DNA of 64,000 bases from Lepraria neglecta (GCA_033220425.1 CM065652.1:3038001-3102000); one strand, 5' to 3'; positions 11,404-23,443 are shown, counted from the stretch's first letter. The notes: generated by a model from the letters alone, not told the origin. Numbers and translations are program-made.

Positions 11404-11455
11404 TGATGAGTCAGCGAGTCAGCCAGCGTGAGGAGAGGCCTGCTTCTGACTCGTC
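11404..11455. promoter_or_regulatory. cluster of TGAGTCA-type (Gcn4/AP-1-like) sites
   Basis: TGAGTCA at 11407-11413 is followed at once by CGAGTCA (11415-11421), and the inverse TGACTCG occurs near 11446. This matches the core bound by Gcn4/CPC1 and AP-1 bZIP factors. It lies between the divergent usp1-like gene (start 11174) and the gene starting at 12027, so either could be the target. A chance occurrence is possible. The rest of 11175-12026 shows no other feature. Confidence 0.3.
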
Positions 11456-12026
11456 CCGTTTCCTAAGGCTCCTATTCCCAACTTGCTGGACTCCAGCTTG
11501 TACAAATCTACGCCACTCGAGTATCCATGAGGTTGGTTACGATTGGTAGCAACCTATGAGACCATACTCCTCAATGGACAGAGTCCGCCCAAACAAACCA
11601 TGGACGATGATCGACGACTAAACAATCGTGATGGTACGGAGTGTTCCCAAACAGATACCATCTCCAGCTTCAAGCCAGCCTCTACACTCATCTCGATGAG
11701 GTTTCATAAACTGAAGTGAATCACCTTTGAAACTCTTCGTGTTTTCGAGATGAAACACTCCAGGCGCGAGTAAGGCCACCAACGGCGGATATACATTACC
11801 CTGACTGTGGCTGAGGTGTTTGATGTTTATCTACTGAATCCTCGGACATCTCCAACGGAATGCGGACTGTCCGCCTGACATTTTTCCTCATCGTTGTGCT
11901 GTCTTATTACCACTTTCCCAATGCTATTAACAGGCAGAGCACCCCCAAAAATTTGTTTCTGATGTCTTGTCTCTGCAGGTACAGAGGCGCATCAATCTCT
12001 GCTTGTTCAAAACTTTCATCCATCCA

Positions 12027-13071
12027 ATGATGCTGCTGCAAGCGCAGCTTCATTTAATCGCTCTTACCCTGTCCTTGACTTTCGTCTCTGCAGATAACTC
12101 CGCGACGAACGGTACGGCAGCAAGTTCGAATTGCGTTCCTTTCAATGTCTACAAACATCCGAATGCGTCCAACTTTTATCCCATACCCGCAGTGGTGCAG
12201 GAGCCTGGCGCATCCTCAGAACCATCCTCAAGCACGTTTTTAGTGCACAGCAACGAGGAAACATGGCAGATAGCCAACACTCTTAGCCAGGGAGGAGGCC
12301 CGTCTGGCAACAATATAGCTGAACTATTGGAGAATTACCTCTACCTCAACATATCATCAGGGCAGAACGCATCGATACTAGGCTCAGTTCTTAGTGGCTG
12401 CTCGGTCATTTTCAACCTGCCGCAAACCGATTTAGGGCAAAGTTCCGGCAATGGAGATTGCACAAGCTTAGTAGGCTCAGCATGTGTCGATGACATAACT
12501 ACCCAAGTCCAACAGCTAGTCTCAGGCTTTGCGAGTAACGACGCCATTCAACTCCAGATTGGATGTGAGTCGATCCTGCAGAGCCTTGCCACACTTCCGA
12601 ATTCTTGTCCAAAGCCCACAAATAAGGACGACCTGGGCTTTCGTGCTTTCTACTCTCAAGGTAAGATCTACTCATGGCACAAGTATAGACAGACATGTGC
12701 TGAAGATGTATGATACAATGTTAGGTCTCAATTTGACATACCAATTGAACGAAAGCTGCCCTAGCGCACCGGCAAATTTCCCTCTCATCCTCCATGAGCA
12801 GACAGCGGGCTTTCAACAAGCAAACTACACAGTCTACGATAAATGGGCCAAAACGACCACGCCTGTGCTATTGACTTTGTTCTCCAATGCTTCTACCTTC
12901 GATGGGAGTCCGTTTGCCGATACAAGGCTTATCTGTACAAAACCCACGAACATAACGCCTGGGAGCCACAACCCCAACACCAGTGCGGCTAGTGGCTTCG
13001 CCAAAGCGAGTAGGGAGCTTGTATTCGTTGTTGGACTTGCAACGAATGCCTTGTTCTTCTTCCTGCTCTAA
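12027..13071 (+). CDS. secreted, probably GPI-anchored cell-surface protein
   Basis: Exons are 12027-12660 and 12725-13071, 326 residues. The intron has a GTAAGA donor and a TTAG acceptor, joining SQ-G-LNLTYQLNES. The N terminus MMLLQAQLHLIALTLSLTFV is a clear signal peptide; an in-frame ATG 60 bp upstream (11967) would bury it, so I chose 12027. There are many N-glycosylation sequons (NGTA, NASN, NISS, NASI, NYTV, NAST) and evenly spread cysteines. The C terminus has a small-residue site (TSAASGFAKAS) and then a hydrophobic tail ending NALFFFLL, as in GPI-anchored proteins. I recognise no enzymatic domain. A wall or surface role is inferred from topology alone. Confidence 0.75.
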
Positions 13072-13720
13072 ACCTTCCTTGAGCCTGTCTTATCACCTCG
13101 TCTCTAAGGTAGCACAAAGGTCCGGACAGTAGCCCCTCGACTTTTCGTCGTGGCTACTCGAACTATAAGGATTGGCCGCGAATGTGGGGCCACTGAGTAG
13201 TGATTAAAATTTTGCACGGGTCTCAGACCCAAGAATCCCAACCCTTTACTTGGATGTCAAGTTGGGGAAATGTCCGGGTTATTTTGCGAACCCCAAGCTC
13301 ATCCAAGAATAGAGTTCGCACTTGTGACTGAGATACTTGCAGCTGGTGGTGTGATTGGATGGCCATACGATACCCCATGTATGTAGCAATAGCTTGAAAA
13401 TGTCTTCTGATGTTGAAAGTGAAAAGCTTTTGCGGACTGGTGACATGTGCCCCCGCATCATGCATACCCAGACCAATGACGAACTCACCCGACGGATAAT
13501 GAAATTATTGGATGAGTATTGAGGGGAGCCAGCATTCACAAGTTCGAAATCGGTGATACAAAACCGTCCTTGGCCATCGACTGCGTGCCCACGTCCTTCC
13601 CTATAAGAAATCCCGCACACCAAATATTCAATTCAAGCAGCTTCAACCCATCTTCATTTTATGACAAAACACTCTCCCCACAACAAACAGAGCCACAACA
13701 CAGAATTCCATTTATCCAGA
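13072..13720. other. intergenic, nothing recognised
   Basis: Short unrelated frames only. This is the 3' flank of the GPI protein gene and the 5' flank of the carbonic anhydrase relic. Confidence 0.4.
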
Positions 13721-14374
13721 ATGACACGGCTCAAGACAGCAGAGTCGCCAAATTCATTGCCCGAAACAAGTGCCATCTCCCCAGCACCTTCGCTACAGCC
13801 CCAAGCCAATGCATACCCACCACTAACAGGCCCATTGCAGGGAATTCGCCAAAGACTACGCTCCAGCCAAAGACACAGACGAGATCATCAAAGAGCGAGG
13901 ACCCTCCATCGTCATCGGTAATGATAACCGCATGCCCACACCCACGCAATAATGGCAATAAATAGCATTCCCACTCTGCTGCACCGATGGCCGCGGCGAC
14001 CCGACTAAATTCTTTGGCTTGAAGGATAATGGTATGTCCTCGCGGTACCTATTTCCATTACCTTCCTCACCTATCTCAATACGATGATTGATGCTAATGC
14101 TGTGAGGTATAATAGAAGCAGTCGTGCAATCGAATTGCGGAGGCCGCGTCACGGAGGATGTATTAAGGACGCTCTATATGCTAAATTTGATGTCCGATGG
14201 CGGGCTAGGAACTGTGATTGTAGCGCACTATACCGGTATGTACAACCAACTCTTCCCAGTCCAGTCTCATGATAGCAGCCCTATTCTATAGACTGCGGAG
14301 ATCTGATGGCGAGAATGGTGGTCATAGAAGAAAATTTTCTAAATTGTAGGGCACCCGGACTTATGCTAGGCTAG
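13721..14374 (+). pseudogene. degenerate beta-carbonic anhydrase-like gene
   Basis: Pieces in changing frames line up with the small fungal beta-carbonic anhydrase fold. They are VAKFIARNKCHLPSTFATAP (about 13744), EFAKDYAPAKDTDEIIKERG (about 13842), CCTDGRGDPTKFFGLKDNG (about 13975-14035, the CxDxR active-site segment), NCGGRVTEDVLRTLYMLNL (about 14130) and GTVIVAHYT then DCGD across an intron ending near 14291. Several junctions look like ordinary introns (GTAATGATAA..AATAG, GTATGT..TGAG, GTATGT..ATAG). The usual HHTDCG metal site reads HYTDCG, so the zinc-ligand histidine appears to be tyrosine. After DCGD the frame runs out within about 25 residues without the usual C-terminal part. I judge it truncated and non-catalytic. 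The start is unclear. Confidence 0.45.
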
Positions 14375-15101
14375 AAAAAAACCATTACTCTTCCCCAGTC
14401 TTCTTCTCTACATCTATGCTGTTGCACTTTTCGAAGGACAAAGATCTATGCCTGTAGCGCATTCATAATGCTTTTATCGCCCACAGTGATCCAAAGATAT
14501 TCTTCCCTCACCTCCCGAAGCACAAAACACACTTCCGGACGAGCATGAAACTCGGCAAATTAGAGGCCAGCATCCTGACATCCTACATTAGAATCAGGCA
14601 TGGTAGCAGTGTAACAGGTTACAACCCCAAATCATCTACCCAACGCACCACATGCTCCACGCATTGGTTCCCAGACGACGAGAATGCTGCGCTTGGCATC
14701 AATACGTCGAGCTCGGTGGGTTATGTCCTGGATTTGGTTGTCACGGTTGGTTTCGAGCCTCACAGTGGAGTGCGGACGTGCTTGATGTATTGCTATTAGC
14801 CCTGCGAAGTGCGGTTTTTGGTGGATGATGAAGCCGGAAACCTGATATTTCTGGCTCAAGTAGAGTAGAAAACGTCGATCTTTCGCGACGCCTACCCCAT
14901 GCATTTCGGTTCTTTTCTGGAAGGGTGAGCCTGGAAGCTGACGTTCGTGGCTCAAGTAATGCAGGCAGTGCTGGTATTCGGCGTTGCCGTCCGTGGTATT
15001 TTCAACTCCACTGAGCGTACACTTGTTCTTCACGGGTGGCAATTACCCGTACAATCATCGTGTTGCACGTGCCTGAAGCCTTTTTTTTCTGTACGCACAG
15101 C
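14375..15101. other. stretch without a recognised gene
   Basis: Two related short segments (CTGATATTTCTGGCTCAAGT near 14841 and CTGACGTTCGTGGCTCAAGT near 14938) suggest a small local duplication. No convincing coding frame; the frame on the minus strand at 14632-15042 matches nothing I know. Confidence 0.35.
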
Positions 15102-16064
15102 TCAGAATGCACCCCTAAACTGATCCAATATCCCCCTCCCCAGCGTCCTCCTCCTCGCCTCTCCCGCCCTCCTCCCATCAACCCCACTCCCACTTCCCTC
15201 CCCCTCCAACCTCCTCCTCAACCCCTCAAACCCCTCTCCCATCTCCGCCTTCTTCTCCCCAACAACCCACCCGGGCACCCTCAACCTGCTCCAAACCGCA
15301 GGACCCCACTCTCCCCTCCACGCCACACCAACCAGCCAGCCCACACCTGCTGCTAATGCCGAGCCAGGGAATGAAGAGAGAGCCAATTGCCCAGCGAGGA
15401 GGTACACGAGGGATTTATCGCTGAATACGGCCCCTGGAGCTTCTCTTGCGCTCCATGACGAAGACGCAGAAGGGGCGTCAGAGGTAGCGATGCGGTATTT
15501 ATATACTGTAGGTATGGCGGCGTGGTATTGGGCTAGGAGAGCAAAGATGAGAGGCGTGGGGCCTGCGGGGAGGTGGTTTATTGCGTTGAAGGATATGGGG
15601 CGGAGGATTGTTGTTAGGATTGGTGGGAGGAGGAGGGTCGGTGGGAGGATGCTTATGAGGAAGGACTGTGGATGGGTAAGTATGGGGGGAACATTAGAGG
15701 GGTGGGAGGGGTACAGCGAATTTGCGGGAGCCCCAGAGGCGCTCAATGATGCGGACGTGGTAGATTGTCATTGCGGCGAAGAGGAGCTCGGTGGAGTTGG
15801 TATAGCAGGTCTGTGGTAGCATTTAGATAATGTTTTGGTAGCTCAATCGACTAAGGGAAATGTGGAATGCGTAGGGAAGATTGGAGTGAGATATACCTGC
15901 CAGGTCAGCAGCCTCCAGAGCTGCTTGTAACCCCACAAGTGCGGGACCACTTGTATGTAGAAGAGGTATTTGGTGTCTGTAATGCTGACGAGGATAGAGG
16001 AAGCGATTATGCCGAAGAAGAGGGACTGGGTTACCCTCGCAGACGTGAAGCCCGAGGCAAGCAT
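15102..16064 (-). CDS. dsc2: Dsc E3 ubiquitin ligase complex subunit 2 (rhomboid-like)
   Basis: Exons are 16064-15897, 15810-15715 and 15665-15102, 275 residues. Family landmarks are [60 protein letters not shown] and [13 protein letters not shown], followed by several more membrane segments. The protein ends in a basic tail, [13 protein letters not shown]. Dsc2 is the UBAC2-like pseudo-rhomboid subunit of the Golgi/ER Dsc ubiquitin ligase, which in fungi promotes cleavage of the sterol regulator SREBP and endosome/Golgi protein quality control. I do not see a clear C-terminal UBA domain, so either this lineage lacks it or it has diverged. Both introns restore conserved joins. Some functional link with the HMG-CoA reductase gene 11 kb away is possible (sterol control), but distance makes this only a remark. 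Confidence 0.78.
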
Positions 16065-16465
16065 GGTGGCGGGTGGGGGATTAAGCTGCTGGAGATACTG
16101 TGCTCCGTGGGCGGTACTAGAGCAGTTCCAGGGGCGAAGGTGACTAGGTCATTTAGACAGGATGGTGAATGCTCGGCCTTTTTCATATGTGGCCTCTAGC
16201 GAAGCAATTGGAGCTTGGGAGCAAGTGGTAAGATGTTTATTGTCGAGAAGAGATGGAGCCAGCATTGCATTAGCGTGCATAAAATTCACAATTCTTATAC
16301 CTCTCGAAGGAACTTCTAGAACTTCCATCTACCATCCACAGCACCGAAGTAGCACAATATTCGATTGTATACACACAATACAGAACATGTCTACCGCTGA
16401 TAGCTTTTTCCATCGCAAGCCACGCCGCCTGGTGACCAACCCACTGACATCAGCGCATCCCAGCA

Positions 16466-17353
16466 ATGCACGACCTTGTTGAAGGCAACTTTCTTCGCAA
16501 CGCATCGAGACTACTTCCTTTTCGGAGAAAGAATGTGAAGTCTGCTGTACCAAAACCATATGTTGGACTTGTCACACCGGGACAAGCAGCAGCGTTCCAA
16601 TCGCAGTCGCTCTTCTTCACCCAGCTACCACCGGAAGTCCGAGCCTTGATCTACGCAGAGCTCCTTAGAAGAGCTGCAGATGTGGTACACATAGTCAAGA
16701 AAATAAAGAAGAGAGTCGATTATGTGAGGTGCAAAGGAAAATGCTCAATGGAATACAATTTCAAATGCCAAGCTGGGACTGAAGACGGGAATAATGGAGG
16801 AATCCTACCACTCCTTCGAACATGTCAAAAGGCGTATGTACCGCTCCCCCAACCACATATTCGACGCAGCTAACACTCTTTCAGCCATTTAGAAGCAACT
16901 CCAACCCTCTACACCCTCAGCACATTCGACTTCCGCTCCTTCGACGCCTTCATAATCCTTTCCCTAATCGCCCTTCCTCAGACCTGGAACAGCATCCGCA
17001 AACTCCACTTAAAATGGCACTTCGGGTACAGACTGTGGTGTGGGCATGAAGACCAGCGCCTCAAAGACGATCCAGTGTGGATGAAATTTTGGGAAATTAT
17101 GGCGAGGATGAGGGGGTTGACGGATATCCAGGTGGATTTGGATGCATATTTGGAGGACGGGGTATTGAGCGCTGGGATTGAGGCGGAGGTGTTTAAACCG
17201 TTACTAGAGGTGAGACAGGCAGGGAGGTTTGATGTGAGGGTTACTTGGCCTCGGAGGACAGGAAGGGATGGGGATGAGGTGCGTGAGGAGCCATTTCGGT
17301 TAATGAGGATCACGAATGGAGCGGACCGCAATGTTGTCAAATCCAACCAGTAA
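16466..17353 (+). CDS. DUF7730-type (F-box-like) fungal protein
   Basis: Exons are 16466-16833 and 16885-17353, 278 residues. The family pattern is clear: FFTQLPPEVRALIYAELLRR, then ILPLLRTCQKAHLEATPTLY, TLSTFDFRSFDAFIIL and LRMITNGA-like C-terminal text. The intron (GTATGT..TTTCAG) rejoins the conserved CQKA-x-x-EATPTLY motif. Such proteins are very common in Leotiomycetes and Dothideomycetes. Their role is not known; an F-box-like N terminus has been suggested. A second possible start is the upstream ATG at 16387 in another frame, which would need an extra intron. Confidence 0.72.
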
Positions 17354-17890
17354 AAGTTACGGTATATAATCGATGGATCGCTGCGAGATCAAATGTTGGC
17401 GAATGCTATCTCAGCTATGCAATGAAGAATAGTCTTTGCAAAACGAGATCTCCATTAGCATTCCCATCTAGGTCTTCCGGCCGAGATCTCTACACCACAA
17501 ACAATTTGCATCTGAAACCCCATCTCGTCCATAGCATCTGCCTCCCCTCAAATGTGAGAAATCTTTTGATGACGCTTTGTCCCAGTTCTACGCGACGAGC
17601 GTCTGATTTCGACCGAATAGACAGCGATTGAGGACATGCATCTCATAAATAAAGCATTCAAATATGCGAAAAGCGAAAAAAAGTGTGGGTGGGCCAGTGA
17701 TATCACTTCGTTCACCTTCAGAAGTGTCCAGCACCCTTCTTGTCCGGACGAGAAAGGAATGCCGAGAGGTGCGCGTAGATGACTTGGCGACAGCGCCGGT
17801 AGAAAGAGTTGTCTGGGTACGTTTGAGCCGTGCATCACCAAAACGTAGCTCGGAATGAATGTCCGAGAACAGTTTACCCAGGCTAACGAC
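17354..17890. other. intergenic, nothing recognised
   Basis: This is the 3' flank of both the DUF7730 gene and the Argonaute relic. Only short unrelated frames are present. Confidence 0.4.
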
Positions 17891-20869
17891 TCAGATATAG
17901 AACATAGAGTCCTTCAGGCTGTTATGCACTTTCCCGTCCCATGGCTGGTTGGTCCAATTGTACTGCTTGCCGAAGTCCTTGGGATGAGGATGGTAGGTGT
18001 CCCAGAGAAAGTAGCGAGCGCGATCAGGGAGGATATCAGCGTAGTACGCTGGTGGGCATACCGACACTGATGTTGTAGAGCGCTCAAAGAGATGGCAAAA
18101 ATGGTAGGTCCGAAGGGCTACAGATCAGCATCGATAACGCAAGGTAAATGTGGCAGAGCTTACGAGTTTCTCCAGTCCATCAACACCAATTCCAACGCCA
18201 TCATGAATAACGGTGTATTTTGCGGGCTTTGCGGTCTCTGGAATGGCGCGGTGAGAAACCAGGAAGAAGTCCCACTTGTTGTCTGAGATCATATCAGTGT
18301 CGACTATCGTGCCAGCTTTCGGGTTCCCATTTTTATCCCCGTTCTTGGGATCCTTGGGGTGAATCCCTAGGTGAATCCGCTTGGTCGCCACGATGAACAA
18401 GATCTTTGGTTTCAATTTCTTCAGATAGATCTTCTCACATGCTCGTTGGACCTGAGACAACTCCTGCAACAAGCATTTGATGTATTGCCCGTCCGACACG
18501 CCATCTCGATACACAATTATCTTGTCAGGAAAAGCCCCTTGATTTCTTAACCGAGGCTGAGACGTTCCATCACCATTACTTCGAGTTCCGCCACGATCTC
18601 TTGGCCTCCTTGCTGTGTCCTTAGACTACCAGACCATTGGGCATGCAGGCCGTCCGTGCTGGCAACGACGCCAGCTATGCTTGGAGCTTCTTTGATGAGT
18701 TTTTCTCCCGGCGGATGCGTTACATCTATACCAATGAACATGGTCTTGCCGTCCAGGTAGGGTCCCATATCTGTAAGGAGCTGGTTGGCTCCGCGGCCTT
18801 TGAGGTTGACTTTCATGGCTTCTTTTGCGCAGTATTGGTCTTTCGCGGATCCGTTTCGCTCCATGAGCCTTTTCAATGGGGAGCAGACAATGTGCACACC
18901 TATATTGGGTTAGATGTGTTTGTGAGATGAGATTCGGGATACTCACCGAATTCAAGATCTCACAAGCGCTTGATGCGAGCGTGTGTTGCTTCGTCGTCAT
19001 CTAGCAAAATGACCCCGACAACCCAGACTCACTAGGCTATGATATTTCAGAACGCAATCCCTAGAGATTGCTCATCGCTGAAGTCGGCCGTAAACCCATC
19101 TGGGGGAGAGGGACTGCCAACCCCTAACCCACAATTCTTGAGGTTCCGCGTGAATGGCTCAAGATCATATTTCCGGAAGTCACGATTGGTAGGGTAGGCC
19201 TGGGGCTTCAGATATAACCACTTTGGAAAAGACTTCGCGTCGACGAATTTCTTGTTTTGTAGAGTCCAGAAACCGTTGTTGATAATGGCTCTTGCTTTAT
19301 TTGTATACACAACCTGCGGTGCTTTTAAAACCCGTCCCGTGATTGTCATCAGTTCTTGCTGAATCCGTAGTCCCGAGACAGCCTCGAATTGTTGGCTGCG
19401 ATGCATGTTCATGGATTGGAGAACGCTCACGAGTCTTGGGTCACTGGGCAGAAGACCCATGACAGGTAGTCCGCGATTGATGACTTCCTCAGCATTGCGT
19501 TCAGGCCTCTGAACTGCAACAGACCTGATCTTGCTAGTCTAAGACGCGGACAACTTTTTATAGTACATCTGTCCTGGATTTACGGTGTACATCTCAGGCG
19601 GCACATACACTGGAATTGTCCTACTACCAATGTTGACAACGGGTAGTTCGGGTCTGTTGATACATTGATTCAAGTCTGAACATTCGATGAGCTTCGACAT
19701 AGAGCTTATACAAGAATTGAACTTACAGGTCTTGAAGTATTCTGCTACGCTGATTGTTCCCTTCGACCCAGTCCAGTGAACGTGAGTTCCTGGCTATTGC
19801 TCTGACCTGTCGCAAAGCCTTTTGATTGCCCTGACTTTCGTTATATTCTCGGTATTAGCTTCGACCCTCGAGTAGTTGGTCGTCACTTTGACCTCATAAA
19901 GGAAACCCTCCAAAGTTCCAGGAGCTGCAGTTTCTCCTCCAACAAAGGTCCTGTATTTATCTATCAAGTCGAACAATTGATATCCTTGTAGAAGACAGCG
20001 GTGCAGCAATGGGTGTTGACTTAAACTCTTGGTGTGCAAGCTCGAACGCTTGTATAGAAGCCTCAAATGGCGACCAGTCCAAAGCCGAGTTCCTTTTGTG
20101 ACTTTCGGTCCCATTCGAAGAATTTATTATGGGCTCCGGCGTCATAGGCCGTAGGACGCTCACTAGCTGTCGTTGTAGTGATGATGTTGACGCATTGTAC
20201 CAACGGCGCCTTGTCCAGTGTTGCGCCATTCGGGTCGAATGGCGTTTTTAGGATCTTGAAGAGCTCTGACATCGACTCGCTGCCATTATGCAAAATCGCG
20301 ATCATGTACCGTTTAGATTTGTCACTAGGCCTCTCGCCTCTCTCGAGGTATTGGAGAAATTCAGGTTCCCAACTCGGATGTTCCTCAGTGATGAAAGTGC
20401 CATCAACTTCGATTTGTTGGACTGTGCGTAGGTTTTCTGAGTAATCAGTTGCAATCCCTGGCTGCAGCGCCTTGAAGGTTGGCCTCCCAGCAATATTTCC
20501 ACCAAACGGTGGCGCCTGCATGCGCTTTTTTCCTCTGGTGTGATATGGAACTTATACTTGTAAAGCTTTTGATGAGGGTTGCTGGGATGAAGCTTCATCT
20601 CAACATTATTTGTACAAAGCTCGACCTCCTCACCAGCAGCGCCAAAAGATTCTCGCGGTGGAAGCCTTCCATTTTGCATGTCCAATTTTTGCATTGGAGT
20701 TGCTAGCTCAGAGGTCACATCTTGGCATTGCAGGTTCTCGGGCAAAGATGGAGCCTCTGCTGAATTGTGAGGCCTATGTGCAGTACATCATGTTAGGTCG
20801 GTGAGAGTCCGTAAGGACTGCGATGTTTTATTCTTACCTTGAGGTTTCAGCCGGTGCTCTTAGATCCAT
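17891..20869 (-). pseudogene. Argonaute (RNA-silencing slicer) relic
   Basis: An almost full-length Argonaute can be followed on the minus strand. The N-terminal part has VEMKLHPSNPHQKLYKYKFH (about 20600). The linker and DUF1785-like part has YDAGAHNKFFEWDRKSQKEL and GFYTSVRACTPRV (about 20060). The PAZ domain is near 19900-19550 (PELPVVNIGSRTIPVYVPPE), and a MID segment near 19460-19070. PIWI pieces are GKTMFIGIDVTHP (about 18740), VYRDGVSDGQYIKCLLQEL (about 18500) and VCPPAYYADILPDRARYF (about 18035), with the end SLKDSMFYI. The three acidic slicer positions are still present. At least four in-frame stops and several frame changes interrupt it, which points to a dead gene rather than unusual splicing. 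A few true introns remain, for example one ending TGCACATAG near the N terminus and GTGAGT..ATAG near 18950-18905. Some stops fit C-to-T change, which would agree with repeat-induced point mutation but does not prove it. Confidence 0.8.
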
Positions 20870-22777
20870 CTTGTCCTCCGGTGGAACCAACTGGGGCTTA
20901 TTGTAGGAAGCGTGATGTTTTGATACGAAACGACAAGTTGATGATTTGGTTGTTGGTAGACGTAGGCTTATTACTTAAGGGGAGGGAAATGGTGATTATG
21001 GATCACTCTGCGGGACCAAGGCAGCAAGATCACGACGCGTTCAGTCTTGGATAGGCGCTGAACATCTGAAAACGTTCTCTGCAGTGCAGTGGTGGTAGGC
21101 GGTGGTTGGGTAAAGAAAATGTGGTTAAAAGATTTGCACGTAGAGTGGCGCGAAATCAGTGAAGGCGGTTTGGGAAGTTGAATTGTTAAGAAGCTCACAC
21201 AAAGATGTCAACGATCTTCTGTATGATTGAATTCATAGTGCGGCGGAGGTTGTGCCTAACATGGCTTGCTGGGCAACAGCTAAGGATTCATGAAGAGCTC
21301 AACTACATATGTTGAGGGATACTATTGGTGAGACGTTAGTTGAAACAGGGTACGTTCTCGAGATGGACTTACTGTGATGATAGTCCACAAGAGATCCGAG
21401 GAGCACTTAGTCAATGGTGTTTGAATAGAGGGTTCCGATGGATCTATAGCTGGCTGGCTTTTACTGTTGATGCTGCCGGTGAGGATGTAGTACGAGATGG
21501 TCCAGCAAGGATCCAGGGAGCTAACCTGAATGAATGGAGTCAGTAACGTTTCTCTCATATCTTAGGTACTCAGATATCGCCGAGACACTCACACAAGATC
21601 AGGTTCTAAGGTAGTGTACCAGTTACGGAGGTGGGCTTGATCCCATAGTGCTTTGCGTCGTATTTTCTTATGTATAGGCGTATGGCTTGAAAGAATTGAG
21701 AGATTGTGTAGCGTGGGGCGGGGGAACGAGGGGCAAGTAAGAAGAAATCCCGTCACAAGTGAGCTTCCACGTCAGTGAAGGTGGATATGGGAAGATTGAT
21801 CCGCGTATGAGTCGCTCAATTCTTGGCAAGTGTCGATCATCGTTTGTTTAGGTACCACTGCTCCAGCGTGCTTTGCGATAAAGATAACAACGAAGTAAAC
21901 AGAGGTAAGGATAATAAGGGAGATTAGATGATGGAGTCATTTTCTCATATCAAGGGCGTTTGATAGCATGGTAGCGCCGTCACGAAGTGAAGGCTTAGCT
22001 CAAGTTATCATGTAACTCGTAACAATAATCCCGGAATGGGGCTCTTCGCAGGTTGATATTTTGGTGGTGGAAACTTCGCCAGCCAAAAATCCAGACCGTT
22101 CCTACTCCCAATCTGAATTGAATACATCCTGCTTTGGATCGCAATGAGCTGGAAACGTAGACTTCAACACCAGAGTAAAGTCTCGAAAGTGCCAACTTTG
22201 CGGTGCAATTCCAGCTTATTCTTACCCTTCGAGAGCCTGGATGTCGGCTAGAGCAGTATGTCTTCAAGGGCTGGCCTTTGTAAAGAGGGGACGACCTCAT
22301 GCTCCTCCTCATGCAGATTCTTAGATTCTCTGAGTATTCACCGATTGAAGCCCATCATGAACTTCACATTGTGAAGGTTTCTATGTTGAGGTTGTGGCTT
22401 TGAGTTTCTGCTGGTCATATGTTCTAGTCCCTTGACCATGCATTTTTGGGTCACCCAGAGTCTAGCAATGGAGACGGAGGCGAACAGCATTGCTGGAGCG
22501 GCCATATGAGAGTCTTTTCCAGATATTAGTGGTGTGAAGGTAAGATTCAAGGGTCAATGTGCCAAGACACCAAGAGATATGATTAGAGTTTTCTGGAATC
22601 CGGGGTTGCCACTGGTGCCCTGGTGACAGAAGTCTGCCCCGGCCTCACCCCTTACCGGGCTTAGGGTGAGCGCTGCTTTACTCTTGCGCGATGTGGTCGC
22701 CCCCTTGGAGGTGGGTGAGCTGCTGCCTAATTTCCATTCTTACCAGAAACCATTACGTACCCTTTTATATCCAGGTA
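20870..22777. other. gene-poor stretch upstream of the Argonaute relic
   Basis: No recognisable gene. Two similar motifs (CAGTGAAGGCGGTTTGGGAAG near 21157 and CAGTGAAGGTGGATATGGGAAG near 21773) suggest a worn internal duplication of about 0.6 kb. Two minus-strand frames (21995-22312, 22338-22550) have no recognised features. Confidence 0.35.
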
Positions 22778-23443
22778 CTGTCGATTGCAAAACCATTGGC
22801 GCGAGAAAATCAGAATTTTGGGAGGGCGCTCCGCGGGCGAAATGGGCCAAAATTTTGGAAAACCAGCTATAGTAACAATCAACGCTACTCCGAAGGCCTA
22901 GTAAACGGGGAATTAAAGCGCCTATCTAGCTCTATAAGACCATAAGCTTTATATGTATATTACAGCATTAGGGGCTATCGTAAAGCAGGGTCATTCCTTA
23001 AGCTCCCGGTCTTCGAAAATTTTTACGAATTCGCGCTAAAATCCGAGTAAGTTCGCTGAATTTTATAAAAACCAGCTATACAGCGACGACCAACGCTACT
23101 CCGAGGGCCTAGTAAACGAGGGCTCGTCCAGCTCTACTAGGCTATTAACTTTATATATCTAACGCAGTATTAGACAGCCGTTGAAAAGCAGGGCAAATTC
23201 GAATTTCCGGTATTCGATTTTTTTATATTAATTCGCGCTAGTATAGGGCTGAAAAGTAAACAAAAAATCTGATTTTAAACCCTATTTACGGTGGCTGTCT
23301 AGCGCTATACTCTATATAAAGTTAATAGCCTAACAGAGCTAGACGAGCCCGTTTTACTGGGCCCAAAATTTTGGCCCATTTCGCCCGCGGAGCGCCCTCC
23401 CAAGATTCTGATTTTCTCGCGCCAATGGTTTTGCAATCGACGG
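22778..23443. mobile_element. non-autonomous DNA element with 81-bp inverted arms (mariner-like borders)
   Basis: The left arm 22778-22858 and the right arm 23363-23443 are inverted copies with only two differences over 81 bp; they begin C[T/C]GTCGATTGCAAAACCATTG. A TA dinucleotide stands directly outside both ends (22776-22777, 23444-23445), the target duplication expected of Tc1/mariner elements. Inside are two direct copies of a unit of about 220 bp (from about 22858 and 23070, sharing AAAACCAGCTATA and ACGCTACTCCGA) plus a part copy in inverse orientation (about 23290-23360). The 666-bp element has no coding capacity. The arms are nearly identical, so either it is fairly young or the arms have been homogenised. 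Confidence 0.75.

Noticed and set aside
15036-15356. Proline-rich plus-strand frame opposite the end of dsc2
   Set aside because: It is the antisense of the basic, Gly/Arg-rich tail of dsc2 and has no features of its own.
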